Assembly: GCF_013373865.1 (NCBI RefSeq)
Contig: NC_050471.1
Location: forward strand, 14,140,983 to 14,204,982
Length of the DNA stretch: 64,000 nucleotides
DNA from: Monomorium pharaonis
Lineage: Eukaryota > Arthropoda > Insecta > Hymenoptera > Formicidae
Direction of reading: 5' to 3'
Shown here: positions 31,228 through 43,852 of the stretch, in pieces
Numbering within the stretch: the first letter of the stretch is position 1
How the letters are laid out: every line of letters begins with the position of its first letter
Notes under the pieces: generated by a model
Database searches by the model: none
What the model saw: only the letters and a program-made list of their open reading frames with translations
What the model was told of the DNA's origin: nothing
Made by a program: the position numbers and the translations under genes

Positions 31228-34150
31228 ACAAAATTCTTTTTCTCTTATTTTTTTTCTAATCAGGGTAAAACCAACGTCTCCTATTTCATCCCCTAACCAC
31301 ATCGAAATATCAGACGTAACACATGCAAATTGTAAAAAAAATTGAATATTATTTATTAATATTATTATTAATTTATTTATTAAGGGGAGAGTAGTAGGGG
31401 AGAGTAGTAGGCAAAAATTGCTTCGAAAGTGCAAGTAATTTCGACTACTGTATTAATATGAAAGCGGTGCTCGTTTTTTTTTTCTAAAATATTATGAGTG
31501 TCTTATAGGCATTTAGGAAGCGAGTACGAATACCAGTGCCTGTGAAATACATTTTGCTATAATATCGAAATTTTAAAGCGTCAATGAATTGCCTGATCAA
31601 AAGGAACAACGTATTCTGTTTTCATTTGCGAAACCGAGACTTGACAGCGGCATGCATTTTCCACATGCTTTAAAACATGTTATTCTCAACACTGATAGAC
31701 AATTGCATTATTACATTAATGGACACCACGTTAATACACAGGGAACGAAACTAAAGTAAATTTATAATACAGCCGACTCCATACCATACATCTTGGAAAA
31801 GTTCCAGGACATAAATGTTTGCAGTGGCCTGGGCGACATTGATGTCCACTGTATACCCACTAATACCGCATTCCAAGATTGGGCTCAACATTGGCGACAC
31901 AAAGAGTGCAATATGGTTTTGGAAACGAAAAAATGCGACAAGTGCACGAAGCAAACTCAGGAAACGTATACTTCAAAATGTGTTGAGATTGAAAAACTAT
32001 TCATCCTTGCATCGTATTCGTAACCTTCCAAATCCCATCGATCAACGTAAGCTGAGAGCAATGCAAATGAGACAAAGACGCGAAAGATGTGCAAAGAATC
32101 GAGCAAAGTTACAAGCCAATTTTTTGATGCAGTCCGTTAAAGAAAAAGAGAAACAAATGGCTAGAATTCAAGAAACGACGTTGGATGAAAAGTATGAAAA
32201 ATTGAACGTGCCAGCCACTCAGAAAGCAGTCCTGAAAGAAATTATTAAAGCTGCAAACAAAACAAGTGCCAAAGGTAGACAGTACACAGAAAAGTGGATG
32301 ATGCTGTGCATGTTAATGAACATTAGATCGGCCGGATATTATGAGTTTTTACGCAAATGCAATGTTCCGCCATTACCGTGCAGAAGAACGGTACGTGCGT
32401 ACTTGTCTCTTATAAATATGAACTGCGGTTTTGACAAGCAGTTTTCGGAGCTCTTGAAGAAAAACTTTGCTTCTAAAACACGTATGCAACGTCATGGCAT
32501 ACTGTTGTTTGATGAAATAAACTTAAAGAAATCGGTTGCCGTTTGTTCAAAAAATTTAACTTATACTGGCTTGACGGATTTTGGAGATGACGGATCAAAA
32601 TCGACAGACATCAACGATGAAGCAACACACGGCTTTGTTATGATATTTCAACTCCTTGTCGACACGTATACGCAGACAATCGGCGTGTTTGCATCGAAGA
32701 AGTAAGCTCTTTTCCCTGTAAAGGCAGAAAAGCTTGCCAAATTGGTAGTCAAAGGTATCATTTATTTAGAGGAGTGCGGAGCAACGATTCATGGCGTTGT
32801 TGCCGATGGAGCTGCGACAAATGTGAAAATGTGGAAGATTTTGAACGTCAAGGGCTCAATGGAAAACACTAAGACCTGGTTCACGCACCCTTTGGATGAC
32901 GAACACAACGTATTTGCTTTCTCTGATACACCACATCTCATCAAGAATATACGGAATCGGTTGCACACCAGAAAGCGATTACGGGTAAGTAAAATATATC
33001 AGTAAATTGTCGTAGATATTTAACTTTATTTGAATATTGGAATACTTGAAAAAAATGTAATTGAATAATTATGGTCAATATTTACCTTTGTTTTAATACC
33101 AAAATAGCTAAAAAAATGAAGTATTATATATTTTTTATCATATTCGTATCGAATAGTTTCATTGAATTGCAGATAGCATGCACGAAAGAGTACATTCGCT
33201 AGGAATACTTGAAAAATTTGTACAATCTCGACAAAGTTCACGTGGGTAACACCCGCGTATGCCCAAGAGTTACAAAAAGACACGTGGAGTTGGATAGTAC
33301 ATCAAAAATGCGCGTTCGACTCGCAACCCAGGTACTTTTTTACATTACTTCGACAGAACATAAATACGTTTATCATTGTTTAAGTCTAATTTAGTTTACT
33401 GTATTATAGCTTTTTAGTAACTCTGTAGCTAAGGGATTGTCTTTTTACTTGTCGCATAAATGCCAATCACTCACTGGATGTGAGGAGAGGATCTCCTTCC
33501 GCAAACAAATAAATGACATGTGTGACGCATTAAATCGGAAGTCTCAAAATCAAGGGCTTACTCCAGATTCTAACGATTTTAAGGTAAAATCATTATTGGT
33601 TTTTTAAACAATCTCATCCATAGTTTTACCTTAATTTTGTATCAGGTGTTACAAGATTCATTACATTGGTTGAACGATTGGGAGTTCAACTGTTTGTAAA
33701 GGAGACATCAAGCCTGAAGAATATCTTACTCCTGAAACATCCAGAGAACTCAGGTTGTCGCTTCAATCTACGATGGATATGTGCCACTATCTTATTGAGA
33801 AATTCAATTTTCAGTACTTATTGACTTATTAACAGGAAAAGTAAATCAGGACAACTTAGAGGTACAGTCCTTTTTTTGTTCAACAAACTTTTGCAAAACT
33901 TTTACAAGCGCCTAATTGCTCACTCTTGTTTTCAACGTTCTTCCGTGTAGTGTCATAAACAACGGTGTTCACGGTCATTGTATTGCATTAATGCTTAACG
34001 TGTTTTAACTATTTTTTCGTTATAAAAATATTTTGGAACAATACGCCAATCTGCGGGCTGTAATGACCATCCAAATTGCACTACATTCTTACAGCTCTAT
34101 AAAATTCTATCTGTATACAGTGTAATTAAACCCCCAAAATTTAGGAATTG

Positions 34151-34392
34151 CACGATATCGAACGACAGATCACCACTAATTTTAGCCTCAATCAGCGATC
34201 TAAAGGCCATCTATGGAAAGAGTCAGGCTAAATATTGTATGTATTTGCAAGACATTAAAAGTAAACTGGATGCACGATATCGAACGACAGATCACCACTA
34301 ATTTTAGCCTCAATCAGCGATCTAAAGGCCATCTATGGAAAGAGTCAGGCTAAATATTGTATGTATTTGCAAGACATTAAAAGTAAACTGGA
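34151..34392 (+). repeat. Perfect or near-perfect 121-bp tandem duplication in a P-element exon
   Basis: The unit from GCACGATATCGAACGACAG to AAAAGTAAACTGGA occurs twice back to back. Because 121 is not a multiple of three, it breaks the reading frame of the exon. Confidence 0.85.
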
Positions 34393-34644
34393 CGCAGTAC
34401 TCGAAAATGATGATTGGGAGGCAGATGACGTTATTGACTGTAACCTTGATCATGATTACATCCTATCTCCGATCCTCGACTGTATAATTTATTATGTGAC
34501 AGGTTTTTTGTTTTAACTAATTTCTTCCGCTTAAAATGCTTTTTACTAATCAAAATTAAGATTTTTAGTTTACTAATCCAGTTTATGTCCTGTCCTAGTG
34601 AAGTATTGCTTATATCACTGTGCTTTTAGATATTATAAATGTAG

Positions 34645-35470
34645 CCCATACAGCACAGAAAGATTGCAGCAACATTGTGGCAACATTTCAACGCAAGATT
34701 GCAATATTGGATAAACGTTGTGAAATGCTGCAAGATTGCAGCAATGGTAAAATGTCCGCTTTCAGAATATTGTTACGTAATATCGTAGCAACATTGCAGT
34801 AAAATATGTATACAATATTATTCAGAAAAAGGTTATTCAAAATAAGTCATCCGATTTTAAATAACTATTTTGAATTTAACAAATACAGAGTGATTAGTAA
34901 AACTTCAATCAAAAGATAAATTTTGCAAGTTTTGTTTTTTATCTTATGTAAGTACATTTATAAAATAAGAGACAAAACTTGCAAAATTTATCTTTTGGTT
35001 GACGTAATCACTAATCACTCTGTTGTTCAATTCAAAATATAGTTATTTAAAACCGAATGAATTGATAGGATTATTGTTTGGTTGATATCATTATAATCAC
35101 TCTGTATTTGTTAAATTTAAAAATACAGTTATTTAAAAGAATTTTGAATAACCTTGTATTTTGTTATACACAAATCTACATAATAAGAGTTTTACACACA
35201 AAATAAAACTACTCCAAAATGCATGTATCTCTATAGAGGAAAAATTTTAAATAATATAGAACGGACCATTTTTACATTATTTTTGAAAAGTTACTGTAAT
35301 ATATGTATTCAAACTGTATTGAATATTAATTTTATCTATTTTCACTATTTTAATAATATTTTAAAATGTTGCTGCATCATTGCTGAAGTAATATTGTAAA
35401 ATAATGTCTTTGCAATATCTCTGAAACATTACATTGCAATAATATGCAATGTTGCAACGTTAACATTTTA
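34645..35470. mobile_element. CCCATACAGCAC element rich in GCAACATTG words (right end unclear)
   Basis: The left terminus CCCATACAGCAC equals that of the element at 25051 apart from one base, and both have the word ATGTCCGCTTT near the left end. Here the reiterated interior word is GCAACATTG and its inverse (34665-34800 and about 35345-35465) instead of GGGAGCTC. I found no right terminus, so the end given is approximate. It lies in an intron of the P-element gene. Confidence 0.5.
34829..35155. mobile_element. Hairpin MITE with AAGGTTATTC ends
   Basis: AAGGTTATTCAAAAT at the left and its inverse at the right enclose a second inverted repeat starting CAGAGTGATTAGT. No coding sequence. It lies inside the GCAACATTG element. 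Confidence 0.65.
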
Positions 35471-35898
35471 ATCACGTTATGATAACAGAATTGTATTTCC
35501 AGGGTACCTGTGCAAACAGATACTTAAAAGATATCAATTCTGTGTGAGATGCGAAGAAGCTGTAAAATCTCAGTCGTCAAGCCCTTCTACTGTGTCTCAA
35601 TTAGTTGACATGAAATCCCGCAGCGAATTGATTCACACAAATTTAAGATTTTTTGACCTCATCTGCCACGTGCTTTGTAAAATATTGCACTCACATTGAC
35701 GTTTTTGAATTAACTGTCGACAAAGTACTTATCACTTATACATTTTTTTTTCCTTGCACAGAACATACCTCCGAAATCCTGTCATATGCCATAGTTTATT
35801 ATATTAGATTACGTATGAGGCGATACACGTATCAAGAAAATCAAAAAATGCAAAAAGAATTTAAGAAAAAAAAATTGTCGAAATTGACAAACCAATAA

Positions 35899-37197
35899 AG
35901 GATCTTTTAAACAAGACCATTATCTTGCAAATGTTATTTTACATTTTACACTTAAAATAAATTAATATATTATTACATTACAGATTGTTAATACATTATA
36001 GTTTTTTCACATTTCCGAAATTGAAAATTTGTATTATAAAAATGCAATACGAATGTAGTAAGTGTAGTCTTATGTAACACCGTGTAATAAGGCATTACCC
36101 GTTCGCAACGACCCTCGTGGCGACTAAGTGAATTACAATATAAAAGTGGCTTCAATAAGAAACCTACCACCACCACTGAAAATTGAGCGAGTTTCCAGAT
36201 CTGTAAGACCGTGGCCACACCTACCAGCAATATTCCCTCCAAATTTCAGCATCCTAGCTTGACGAGTGAAAGTGACGAAGTGTTGAGTAAATCTGTTTTT
36301 GTGCATATTCCGATTTTTGCAATAGAGTTAAATTTGCAACAACGAGTGAAATTCAAGTCTTTCGGCACTAACTTTGCTGCAACACGGCGCAAACCCAAAT
36401 CATTAACTATAATGTCTTGAACAGATCCATAAAAAATGTTCAAGCCCTATAAGCGCATAATATTCTTACAAGGAAAAAGTCAGAAGTGTTCCCCTCCGAT
36501 CTTAATGAGCTTTTAATATGTTGTTTTCTAGACAAAAATAAGGGACACGTATTTTTTTATAAATGCCCATACGCACTTTTAGAGGGTGAAACACCCCTTA
36601 GAAAAAAATCGGATTTTCTGTTTCGGGGACGAATATCTCCAAAACTAAACAAAATAGAAAAAAATAGTTAAAATAAAAATTGAAGGGCTTTAGAAGTACT
36701 ACAAAAGAGTAACAAAAAAATTTTTTTGATGTTTTAATTTTTAAAAATACCCTTATCACTCAAATAATTTTTTCAAAATTTTGAAATTTTTTTATCACAA
36801 AATAAAAGGTTATTTTTTTAGAAATTCAACGATATATAATAAAGTTATATTTCGACAAACCATTTTAAAAAAAAAATTAAAACTGTATATGCATTATGCC
36901 CGTTATCGCGCTCGATTTTTCACGCGTTTCGTTCGCAACTTCCCGATAGAAGATGACGATGCCAATTAATTTTGAAGGACAATGTGCAATTTATAATTTC
37001 GCACAGACATCACTAGACATAACAGACATGAATATGTACTATTATGAATCAAAATACGAAGGTTCAATGTGAATGGCAGACGGTCAAAGACTAATCCAAG
37101 AGTGATGATACATCAAACATATATTTGAAATGTGTATGTACGCATATATATAGTACATATATTGTATAAAATGGAAAAAAGAATATTAAAATATAAG
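35899..37197. other. AT-rich intergenic sequence
   Basis: Only short ORFs without recognisable features occur. I see no repeat boundary or RNA gene. Confidence 0.5.
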
Positions 37198-38314
37198 TAA
37201 ATTGTTATGTCCGGTGGACTTAAGGTTTTTCTTCTCGTTGTCCTTGTAAGGAAAACAATTAAGAGAAATCGTACTCTAACGGTCGCCAAGAGCAAGAAAT
37301 GTTTGCAGAGGATCGCTCTATCGTTACGTACAAGTTCGTGAGATATAGCGACAATTTAAAATTTTATTTTTTCTGAGGAATAATAAATACATAAACCGAA
37401 GGAAATAGTGATCAAACAAATGCATAGTTCCCCATCTGTAAACTATTTTGAAAGCGACCGTTAGATATGATTTAATTCTTTCGGGAAGTCTGGGGCAATG
37501 TCGAGTCTAGAATAAAAAAAATATAATAAATAACTTTATTACCGAACATTACAATGCCCTGGATCGGTACCAGACGCTAAGCAAAGGAAAAGGGAAATAT
37601 TGAAACCTAAAGAAATTAAAATCTTCAAACAACGAACCTCCGGAAACTATAAAAATTTATTATTCACAGCAAAAACGCTGTCCGCGCTCAATCAATAAGA
37701 GTATGTTTCTCACTAAAATTCTACAGGAAGACATAAAAACTCTTTTTTTTTGCTTGCTTGTTTGTTTGAGTGACCTAAAGATAAGAGGAGCAAAAAATTA
37801 TAAACATCCCTCTCCTATACTCAAAACCAAAACCAAATCGGGCGGAGACGAGAAGAGATGGACTAATAGCTGATCATCTCTACAAAATAATAATTTCGCG
37901 AGTTCCCAATAGACAAGCTTCAAATTTGGTGGTTTTGAAAAGGCCCACCAATCCAAGAATGACACCGCCTACACCTCAACCCTTCCCTTCGGAAAATTGA
38001 GTATAAAATCGCGATCCCAAAGACCGCGAGCAGCTTTTCCGCTTTTTATTTTTGACCGAGTACGAGTCCAAAAATTTCGCGAGTTCACGATTTTTCACGA
38101 TTGCTCGAGTGCGAGTCGGGACAAACATTAAAGTGTCGAACACAAAAAGCGAACCGCAAGTGAAGTGAGTGCACTTCCGTGGGTTATCACTCTCCAGTTC
38201 CACCAGCCTAGAGTCCTGACGGACCGACTTATTCCGGCCAACCGAAAACCGCCCGAGTACCCAGAGACCGGCACTCCGGATTACGCTCCCTCCAGAGGAA
38301 ACATCCCGACAAGT

Positions 38315-39397
38315 AGTAAGTTTCTAGACATAAATTTTTACCGGATCCCGATTTTCGTTATATAAAATCAAACTTAAAATTGTAGTGGACAATAGTTTCT
38401 TCCATCGTAATCAGTCGAATCTAAAAAGAAAACGGAGACGGGCGATCAGGCGGGCTCGCGCTTATCCGGACCCTACCACGCTCACTTCGCGTTCAGAGGA
38501 CTGTTCACTTTTGACGGGAAACGCGGACTTCGAGAGTCCGACCGGCCGATCCGGTGCGCGGATTCAGAGACGGTCATTCGAGAGTCCGACCGAGCGTTCC
38601 GGTGCGCGGATTCAGAGCCTGTTGCTCGAGAGTCCGACCGGGCGTTCCGGTGCGCGGATTCAGAGACGGTCATTCGAGAGTCCGACCGAGCGTTCCGGTG
38701 CGCGGATTCAGAGCCTGTTGCTCGAGAGTCCGACCGGGCGTTCCGGTGCGCGGATTCAGAGACGGTCATTCGAGAGTCCGACCGAGCGTTCCGGTGCGCG
38801 GATTCAGAGCCTGTTGCTCGAGAGTCCGACCGGGCGTTCCGGTGCGCGGATTCAGAGGCTGTCGCTCGAGAGTCCGACCGGCAGTTCCGGTGCGCGGATT
38901 CAGAGGCGGTCATCGTCCAAACATCCGAAGATAGCGCCCACAACACTCGTAATTTCGCCACGGTCTCGGATTCTAGCAATAAACAATTTTCTTCACCTCC
39001 TCCTCCCTCACCTCACTATTCCCCTATCAGTTCTCCCGAACCAGAAGAGGTTCCTCCGCCACCTTCACCTACGCCATTTTTTGAGTTTTTGGCCGAATTC
39101 CCCGTCTTATCTCCCCGTCCAAGATATTACTATTACGACGGCATCCAAACCTCCTTATTAGAAATTTTAGAGCAGTTTCCTCTCAAATTAGATCCTTTTC
39201 TCCACCATTTCCGAGACCTTACAATTAATCCGGAAGCGATTGATCCGGAAGTCCTTCTAGACATACTACCTGCCCTCGCTCTTAACGATCCTATTTTGGT
39301 ATTTACACCTTACTATTTCGATCCTTTTGCTATCCCCGCCGACTTTTTCTATAACTTCTTTCCCCCTTCATACGCCACAGTAGAAGAGTTACATTGA
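38315..39397 (+). CDS. Element B ORF with start codon formed by splicing; frame change in the repeat
   Basis: A 70-bp GT-AG intron (38316-38385) joins an A to TGG, creating the first ATG after the TATA box. That frame starts basic (MDNSFFHRNQSNLKRKRRRA) and stays open to 39161 through eight 16-residue repeats. A different frame, open from about 38400 to 39397, gives the more protein-like C-terminus (PTPFFEFLAEFPVLSPRPRY, then DPEVLLDILPALALNDP, ending EELH). So the natural protein probably changes frame within or near the repeat, by mutation or programmed shift. No family recognised. Confidence 0.4.
38531..38914 (+). repeat. 48-bp minisatellite, eight units
   Basis: The unit contains CGAGAGTCCGACCG, GTTCCGGTGCGCGGATTCAG and a variable 3' part. 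Two variants (ending ACGGTCATT or CCTGTTGCT) alternate, giving a 96-bp higher-order period. Length divisible by three keeps all three plus frames, and a minus frame, open. Confidence 0.9.
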
Positions 39398-40871
39398 CAT
39401 ACAAATCTCCTCCCGATTTAGAAAAGAAAAAATAATTGTATTAGCTTTTTAGCCGATCTTAATAATTATTTTGTAATTATAATATCTAAATTTTAGATTA
39501 TTCTAACTATCTTAGCCGATCTTTTAAATTATTATTACAATATCTAATCTTCGATTATCTGTGATTATGTTAGCCGATTTTTCGAATTATTTTAGACGAT
39601 TTATAAACTATTATTATTATGTATGTTGCCCTATTCATTCGAATTATTATTCTGTCACCTTTTTCATTTTTTTATATTAAATTTCTTATTTATCATTATG
39701 TTAACCAGCATTAAAATTATTATTGTATCCATGCAAATCTACCCAATATTATACCGGCAGTATTAATAGTATTTTTTATAAAACATGACTTCAGCGCTAA
39801 TTCTAATGTACTAAAACGTAAAAATAAATTCTTTACATGTAGTTTTTAAATAATTTTTGTTAATTATTTAATTTCAAAAACCACCCCCGGATCTCCAATC
39901 CCCGATCAAAGATTGCACCAGGTCCAGTCCCGAGTTAAAGTGATTCAATTCACTGACTCAAAACTTGGACCACGAGCGCATGACACAGAAACAGGGTTAT
40001 AACGGGCTTGAAAGGGCACGCTGACCCATATTCTGCGTTGTAAAAAGTGCGTTCGACCCAAGGCACCTACCCTTTCTTATTGTATGCCTACGGAAATTCT
40101 ATAAGTTTGTTGCGTTCTTCCTTGCCTTACCTGCGTATCCGAAACAGATTAAATTTCTTAAGGCTGGACGTAACATAAATATAGAAGTAAAATATAAAAT
40201 AATATTTAATATTAATTAATAATAATGAAATAAAAGTATTATTGTTATTATATATTATTATTGATGTTAATATTAATAATATTAATATAATATTAATATT
40301 TTTACATAAAATATGCAGAATAATAAGAATATTTCTAATTTGAGGTACCACAAGATTGATCGTAGTTATCAATTATAGTCGCGTAGCTTTATATAATGCA
40401 TGCTGTACTTATTTCTGACTCATCGTTTCATATAGAAGTGGAATTTCAGTATATTATCGATAATTGTCATTTTTCTACAGCTTGCGACAGAGGTTGAATC
40501 AAAAATTAAAGTCAATAACTACAGAAATGTTCAAAGTACACTATAGATATCGTTAGAACGCTGGTATAAAATGTTGCCGCTTTGCGAGCGCTGCCTTATT
40601 GTGTGAAATCGTTTAGTCGTGTACTATTGAGCGCTGGATGTGTTTTTGTGAGTATGTATTGACATTTTAAAAATATCTATTAATAGCTTAAAATTATACT
40701 ACATTTATAATTTTAATTTAATAATTTTCAAAAATCAATAATGATATAAATTTTTATTTGTTACATTTTTTTATAGTTCGTGAAGAAAATATTTTTGGTA
40801 CCTTATCATAATTCACTACCAAACTCTTTTATGTAGAAAACCAGGACAATGGAAATGAACCATCTACCATT

Positions 40872-41147
40872 ATGGAATTAAAAGAATGGAGTAAAACCTG
40901 CAGAGCAGACATTGGTAATCTCTTGAGTAACAAGTTATCTATGAAATCAAGACCAGCGGCCGAACCCGCTCTAGAAGCCTTGATTGCATCACATAGTTCG
41001 TACATTTGGAACGGGTCATCGAAAATAGATACCGCGTTGAGACGAATGATGGAAAGAAATGGGTATTCACACCAAGGTGGGGCTATCCTATCAATAGCCG
41101 AGTCAATTTATCTACGCTTTGAATGTCTAGGACAGTTCTTAGGTTGA
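40872..41147 (+). CDS. Unrecognised 91-aa ORF, possibly a terminal exon
   Basis: The sequence (MELKEWSKTCRADIGNLLSN, later HSSYIWNGSSKIDTALRRMM and GGAILSIAESIYLRFECL) has balanced, protein-like composition and probable helices. It lies in AT-rich DNA next to the truncated end of a LINE. A possible acceptor (TTTTTTATAG) is about 95 bases upstream. I do not recognise a family; it might be a host exon or a transposon fragment. Confidence 0.35.
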   Translation: MELKEWSKTCRADIGNLLSNKLSMKSRPAAEPALEALIASHSSYIWNGSSKIDTALRRMMERNGYSHQGGAILSIAESIYLRFECLGQFLG

Positions 41148-41149
41148 AA

Positions 41150-42405
41150 GAAAACACTATTTTTGAATTTGTTAATTGTATTCCAGAAGGATTTTATGTC
41201 AAAGTTAAGGCCAATTTCTTCAATAAAATTTTTGAAGTTTTGCAATTTTTTTCTTAGAAATTATTTTCCTCGTTAGAGTGGATATCTCACGGTATTTAAT
41301 CAAATTGGATCTATTTGGTTGGTTTTGTAATAATTTAAAAGCTTTTGACCTATTAATAACTGCCATAAAACAATCATTGTCCCACCATGGTTGACTGACT
41401 TTGCTATGGGGAGGAGTAGGACGGTTTAAATACCATTTACTGTTACAATTATTGAAATATTTAATGTTACCCTCTCCATCCACTGATCTAATTCCAGCCT
41501 TATACGCACAGTTAATAACTCCCAAATACCACAATTCCTAAATCTCGTTTCCAGATAAGTTCGAAAAATCAGTATATTTATTAAAATATTCATCACAATA
41601 AACTGAGAAGTGTTTTGTCCATGTGTAAATTCAGCAATTTAGGACGGTTATTATAAGAACAACCCGACTTGTCTCCATTGGAGTTTATATCTATTAAAAT
41701 AGGCAGATGATCGCTTCCAAGCGAATCATCGAGAAGAGACCAGCTACAGAAAGATCCAAAGCATGAAGAAACTAAAGACAAATCAGGGACACTAGAGTGT
41801 TAAGGGTTAGCGGATATCCTTGTGGCAGAACCATCGTTCAAATATAGAAAATCAGAGGCACCAATAACATCCGCAAGAGCCCTACCACAGAAATTCGAAA
41901 TCGAAGAACCCCAATTGGAGTGCTGAGCATTAAAATCGCCACATATAAGTAGACGGTCATGTAAACATAACTGAGACAAATAATTAAGTATAAATTTCCA
42001 TCGATTTTTACTCGTGTTGTTAGCTGGAGGGTTATATAACGAAGCAATAAAAAGATGACCAGACGAAAGTTTTACTTTAACAAGAATTATATCTATATTG
42101 TAGGAAGGAGGGAGTGTCAGATCGATTAAAATGGGATCAAGATATGACCCTTACATAAAATAGCCTTAAATAAAATGACCCTTACATAAGATATGACTCT
42201 TACATAAAATAGCAACACCACCACCAATGATGTCATTAAGTCGATCATGTCTAAAGGTAACATGATTTTTAAACAAGAAATATTCATCATCCTTTAACCA
42301 AGTCTCTTGTAAACAAATGAGATCGTAATTCAAAACAATATTTGATATTTCAGCAAACTTACCATGGCTTCCTCTACAATTCCACTGTAATATTTTGATC
42401 CCCAT
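41150..42405 (-). pseudogene. Jockey-like LINE ORF2, endonuclease part only
   Basis: ORF2 starts at 42405 (MGIKILQWNCRG). The apurinic-type endonuclease motifs are all visible across shifting frames: the Asn in QWNCRG, the Glu in LICLQETW, Asp and Asn in LLICGDFNAQHSNWG, and Asp-His in LGSDHLPI. Downstream (SQPWWDNDCFMAVINRSKAF) is the linker before RT. The coding sequence stops being recognisable at about 41150, so the reverse transcriptase is missing at the 3' end, the reverse of usual LINE truncation. A repeated ATGACCCTTACATAA segment near 42140-42200 disrupts the frame. Confidence 0.75.
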
Positions 42406-43852
42406 TGTAAAAGGAAAAAAAAGAAAATACCTGGTATAAGGATATACAGCAGAATGCTAGAACGTTTAACTTAACAGATTGCAACTAAGAGTTAGAACTA
42501 TAATAGTAATACATTTATAGGCATAGTAATATAGAGTATTAAAAGTAAAGAATAAAACTAAATGATATATAATATATATATGAAAAGTAATTAATAAACA
42601 AGTTAATCTTAATAATTAAAATTGCAAATATATTCAAGAATCTCTTCTTTTAGACTAGAGAAATTCTTGTTTTCTCGAATTATCATGTATATGTCATTTA
42701 AAATGAGGCCTACGTTAGGTTGTGACCGAACATGCTCACAGAATTAATAAATTCTTAGAGAATCTTAGTATTTCCGAAGATTCCTTACTTTACACGGTCG
42801 CCAGGTCGGTGTACAGCCCCGCCGCCAGGGTGTGGTCACGGCCCTCTCGTCTTGTCGGCCGGATGATGTAATACGCCTACACGGCTTTGGAATGCGGAAG
42901 TCCTCGTTGTTTACGTCCACTCAGACTTGGCTGGGACCCCCGCGTCGATAGAATCCTCTGGGACGTCTCGCTACGTGGTGCGCGTCGGATGACGCAATCT
43001 CCCGCCACTAACGGATGCTCGCCCAGGATGGGAATTTAGGGTCGCACGAATAATTATAGGCTTCAGGGTTTTCACACAACTCGATTTATATTACATTCGC
43101 GCACACACTCACACTGCGGCTTCTAATCGCCCACGCGTGTGTCGTGATTCACTTGTCTACGCATCGCCTCTCGCATAGCGCACGCAGATCTCGCGATTTT
43201 ATTACGCGCTCGCGATTAATAACAGCGCGGAAAGAATCTGCTGGCAAGGCTCGCGGGTTGTATCGCAGAACGAATTTGTCGCGCCCGTTACTGCCTGTGC
43301 ACTAGACACGTAATTATACGTTAACAAGAACGCGCGGGAAAACGAACACGCACGCACGTCCGTCTCCCAAGACGTCTCGTTGCAGACTTTTATCGCGTCG
43401 GGACGCTGAGCCGCTTGTTCCCATGCATCCCTACCACTCGGTGCACCCCGATTGGCTTGTTGTTGTCAGGCTGTAGTCTGTCGCCAATCGGTGAGCATCG
43501 AATGGTATCTCACTCATACTCACTCTCGTTCTCGCTCGGATGCTGTGGCACCGCATGCGCACTGCGTTAGAAATCCACAGCGTCGAGCGAGTAATGTCGC
43601 AACGCTATTGGTGGCACAGGTCCGTTCACACGGACTGCCTTTATGGCTTAAGGTCCCCAAAATGATTAATTATCGTTTAAATTAAATGTATTGCCCAAAT
43701 TGGCATTAAACAACATAAAATAATGAAAGAACATGCGCTCGCGTCAAGCGATATGCGCGTTAAACAAAATCACGGACCTGTGTCATTCATGAAGTGAACG
43801 CGCCTTAAGCGTCACTTAATAATTAATGTATAATATCAATTAACGCAGGATT

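Larger units (their letters stand above)
29295..31321 (+). mobile_element. Element A: 2-kb TG..CA element with its own promoter and ORF
   Basis: It starts TGTTACGTCCGG and ends AGACGTAACA, and CATGC is duplicated on both sides (29290-29294, 31322-31326). Inside are a TATA box (30152), a roughly 550-base leader without any ATG that contains four hairpin repeats, one ORF (30757-31227) and AATAAA (about 31207). No reverse transcriptase or transposase is present. It could be an unusually long solo LTR with an embedded gene, or a non-autonomous DNA element. Element B (37203-40175) shares the termini and layout. Confidence 0.7.
27842..35898 (+). pseudogene. THAP-containing P-element transposase gene, broken by insertions, copy 2
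   Basis: Exons in order: THAP-like exon (27842-28078; SVFRVPKD, WVAAIPGI, CDKHFEG), a Ser/Thr-rich linker (28147-28430), a conserved block (about 31580-31760, HFPHALKHVILNTDRQLHYY), the main transposase exon (31815-32705; LFDEINLKKSV, HGFVMIFQLLVDTYTQ), VVADGAATNVKMW (32742-32985), exons at about 33410-33585 and 33647-33830, and C-terminal exons (about 34400-34507, 35504-35898; a VTG-YLC junction). Frameshifts and stops occur throughout. The N-terminal THAP Cys pair is only readable in another frame at about 27860. Inserted elements separate the exons. Confidence 0.75.
37203..40175 (+). mobile_element. Element B: 3-kb TG..CA element with its own promoter and spliced ORF
   Basis: It starts TGTTATGTCCGG, ends GGACGTAACA and is flanked by TAAAT (37198-37202, 40176-40180). 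TATAAAA lies 800 bases in (38003), followed by a leader without ATG, a 70-bp intron and an ORF with a minisatellite. Termini, duplication length and layout match element A, but the ORF is different. No enzyme genes are present. Confidence 0.7.

Noticed and set aside
38482..38979. Minus-strand and second plus-frame ORFs over the minisatellite as separate genes
   Set aside because: The 48-bp period keeps all these frames open; only the frames joining the spliced start and the C-terminus have flanking support.
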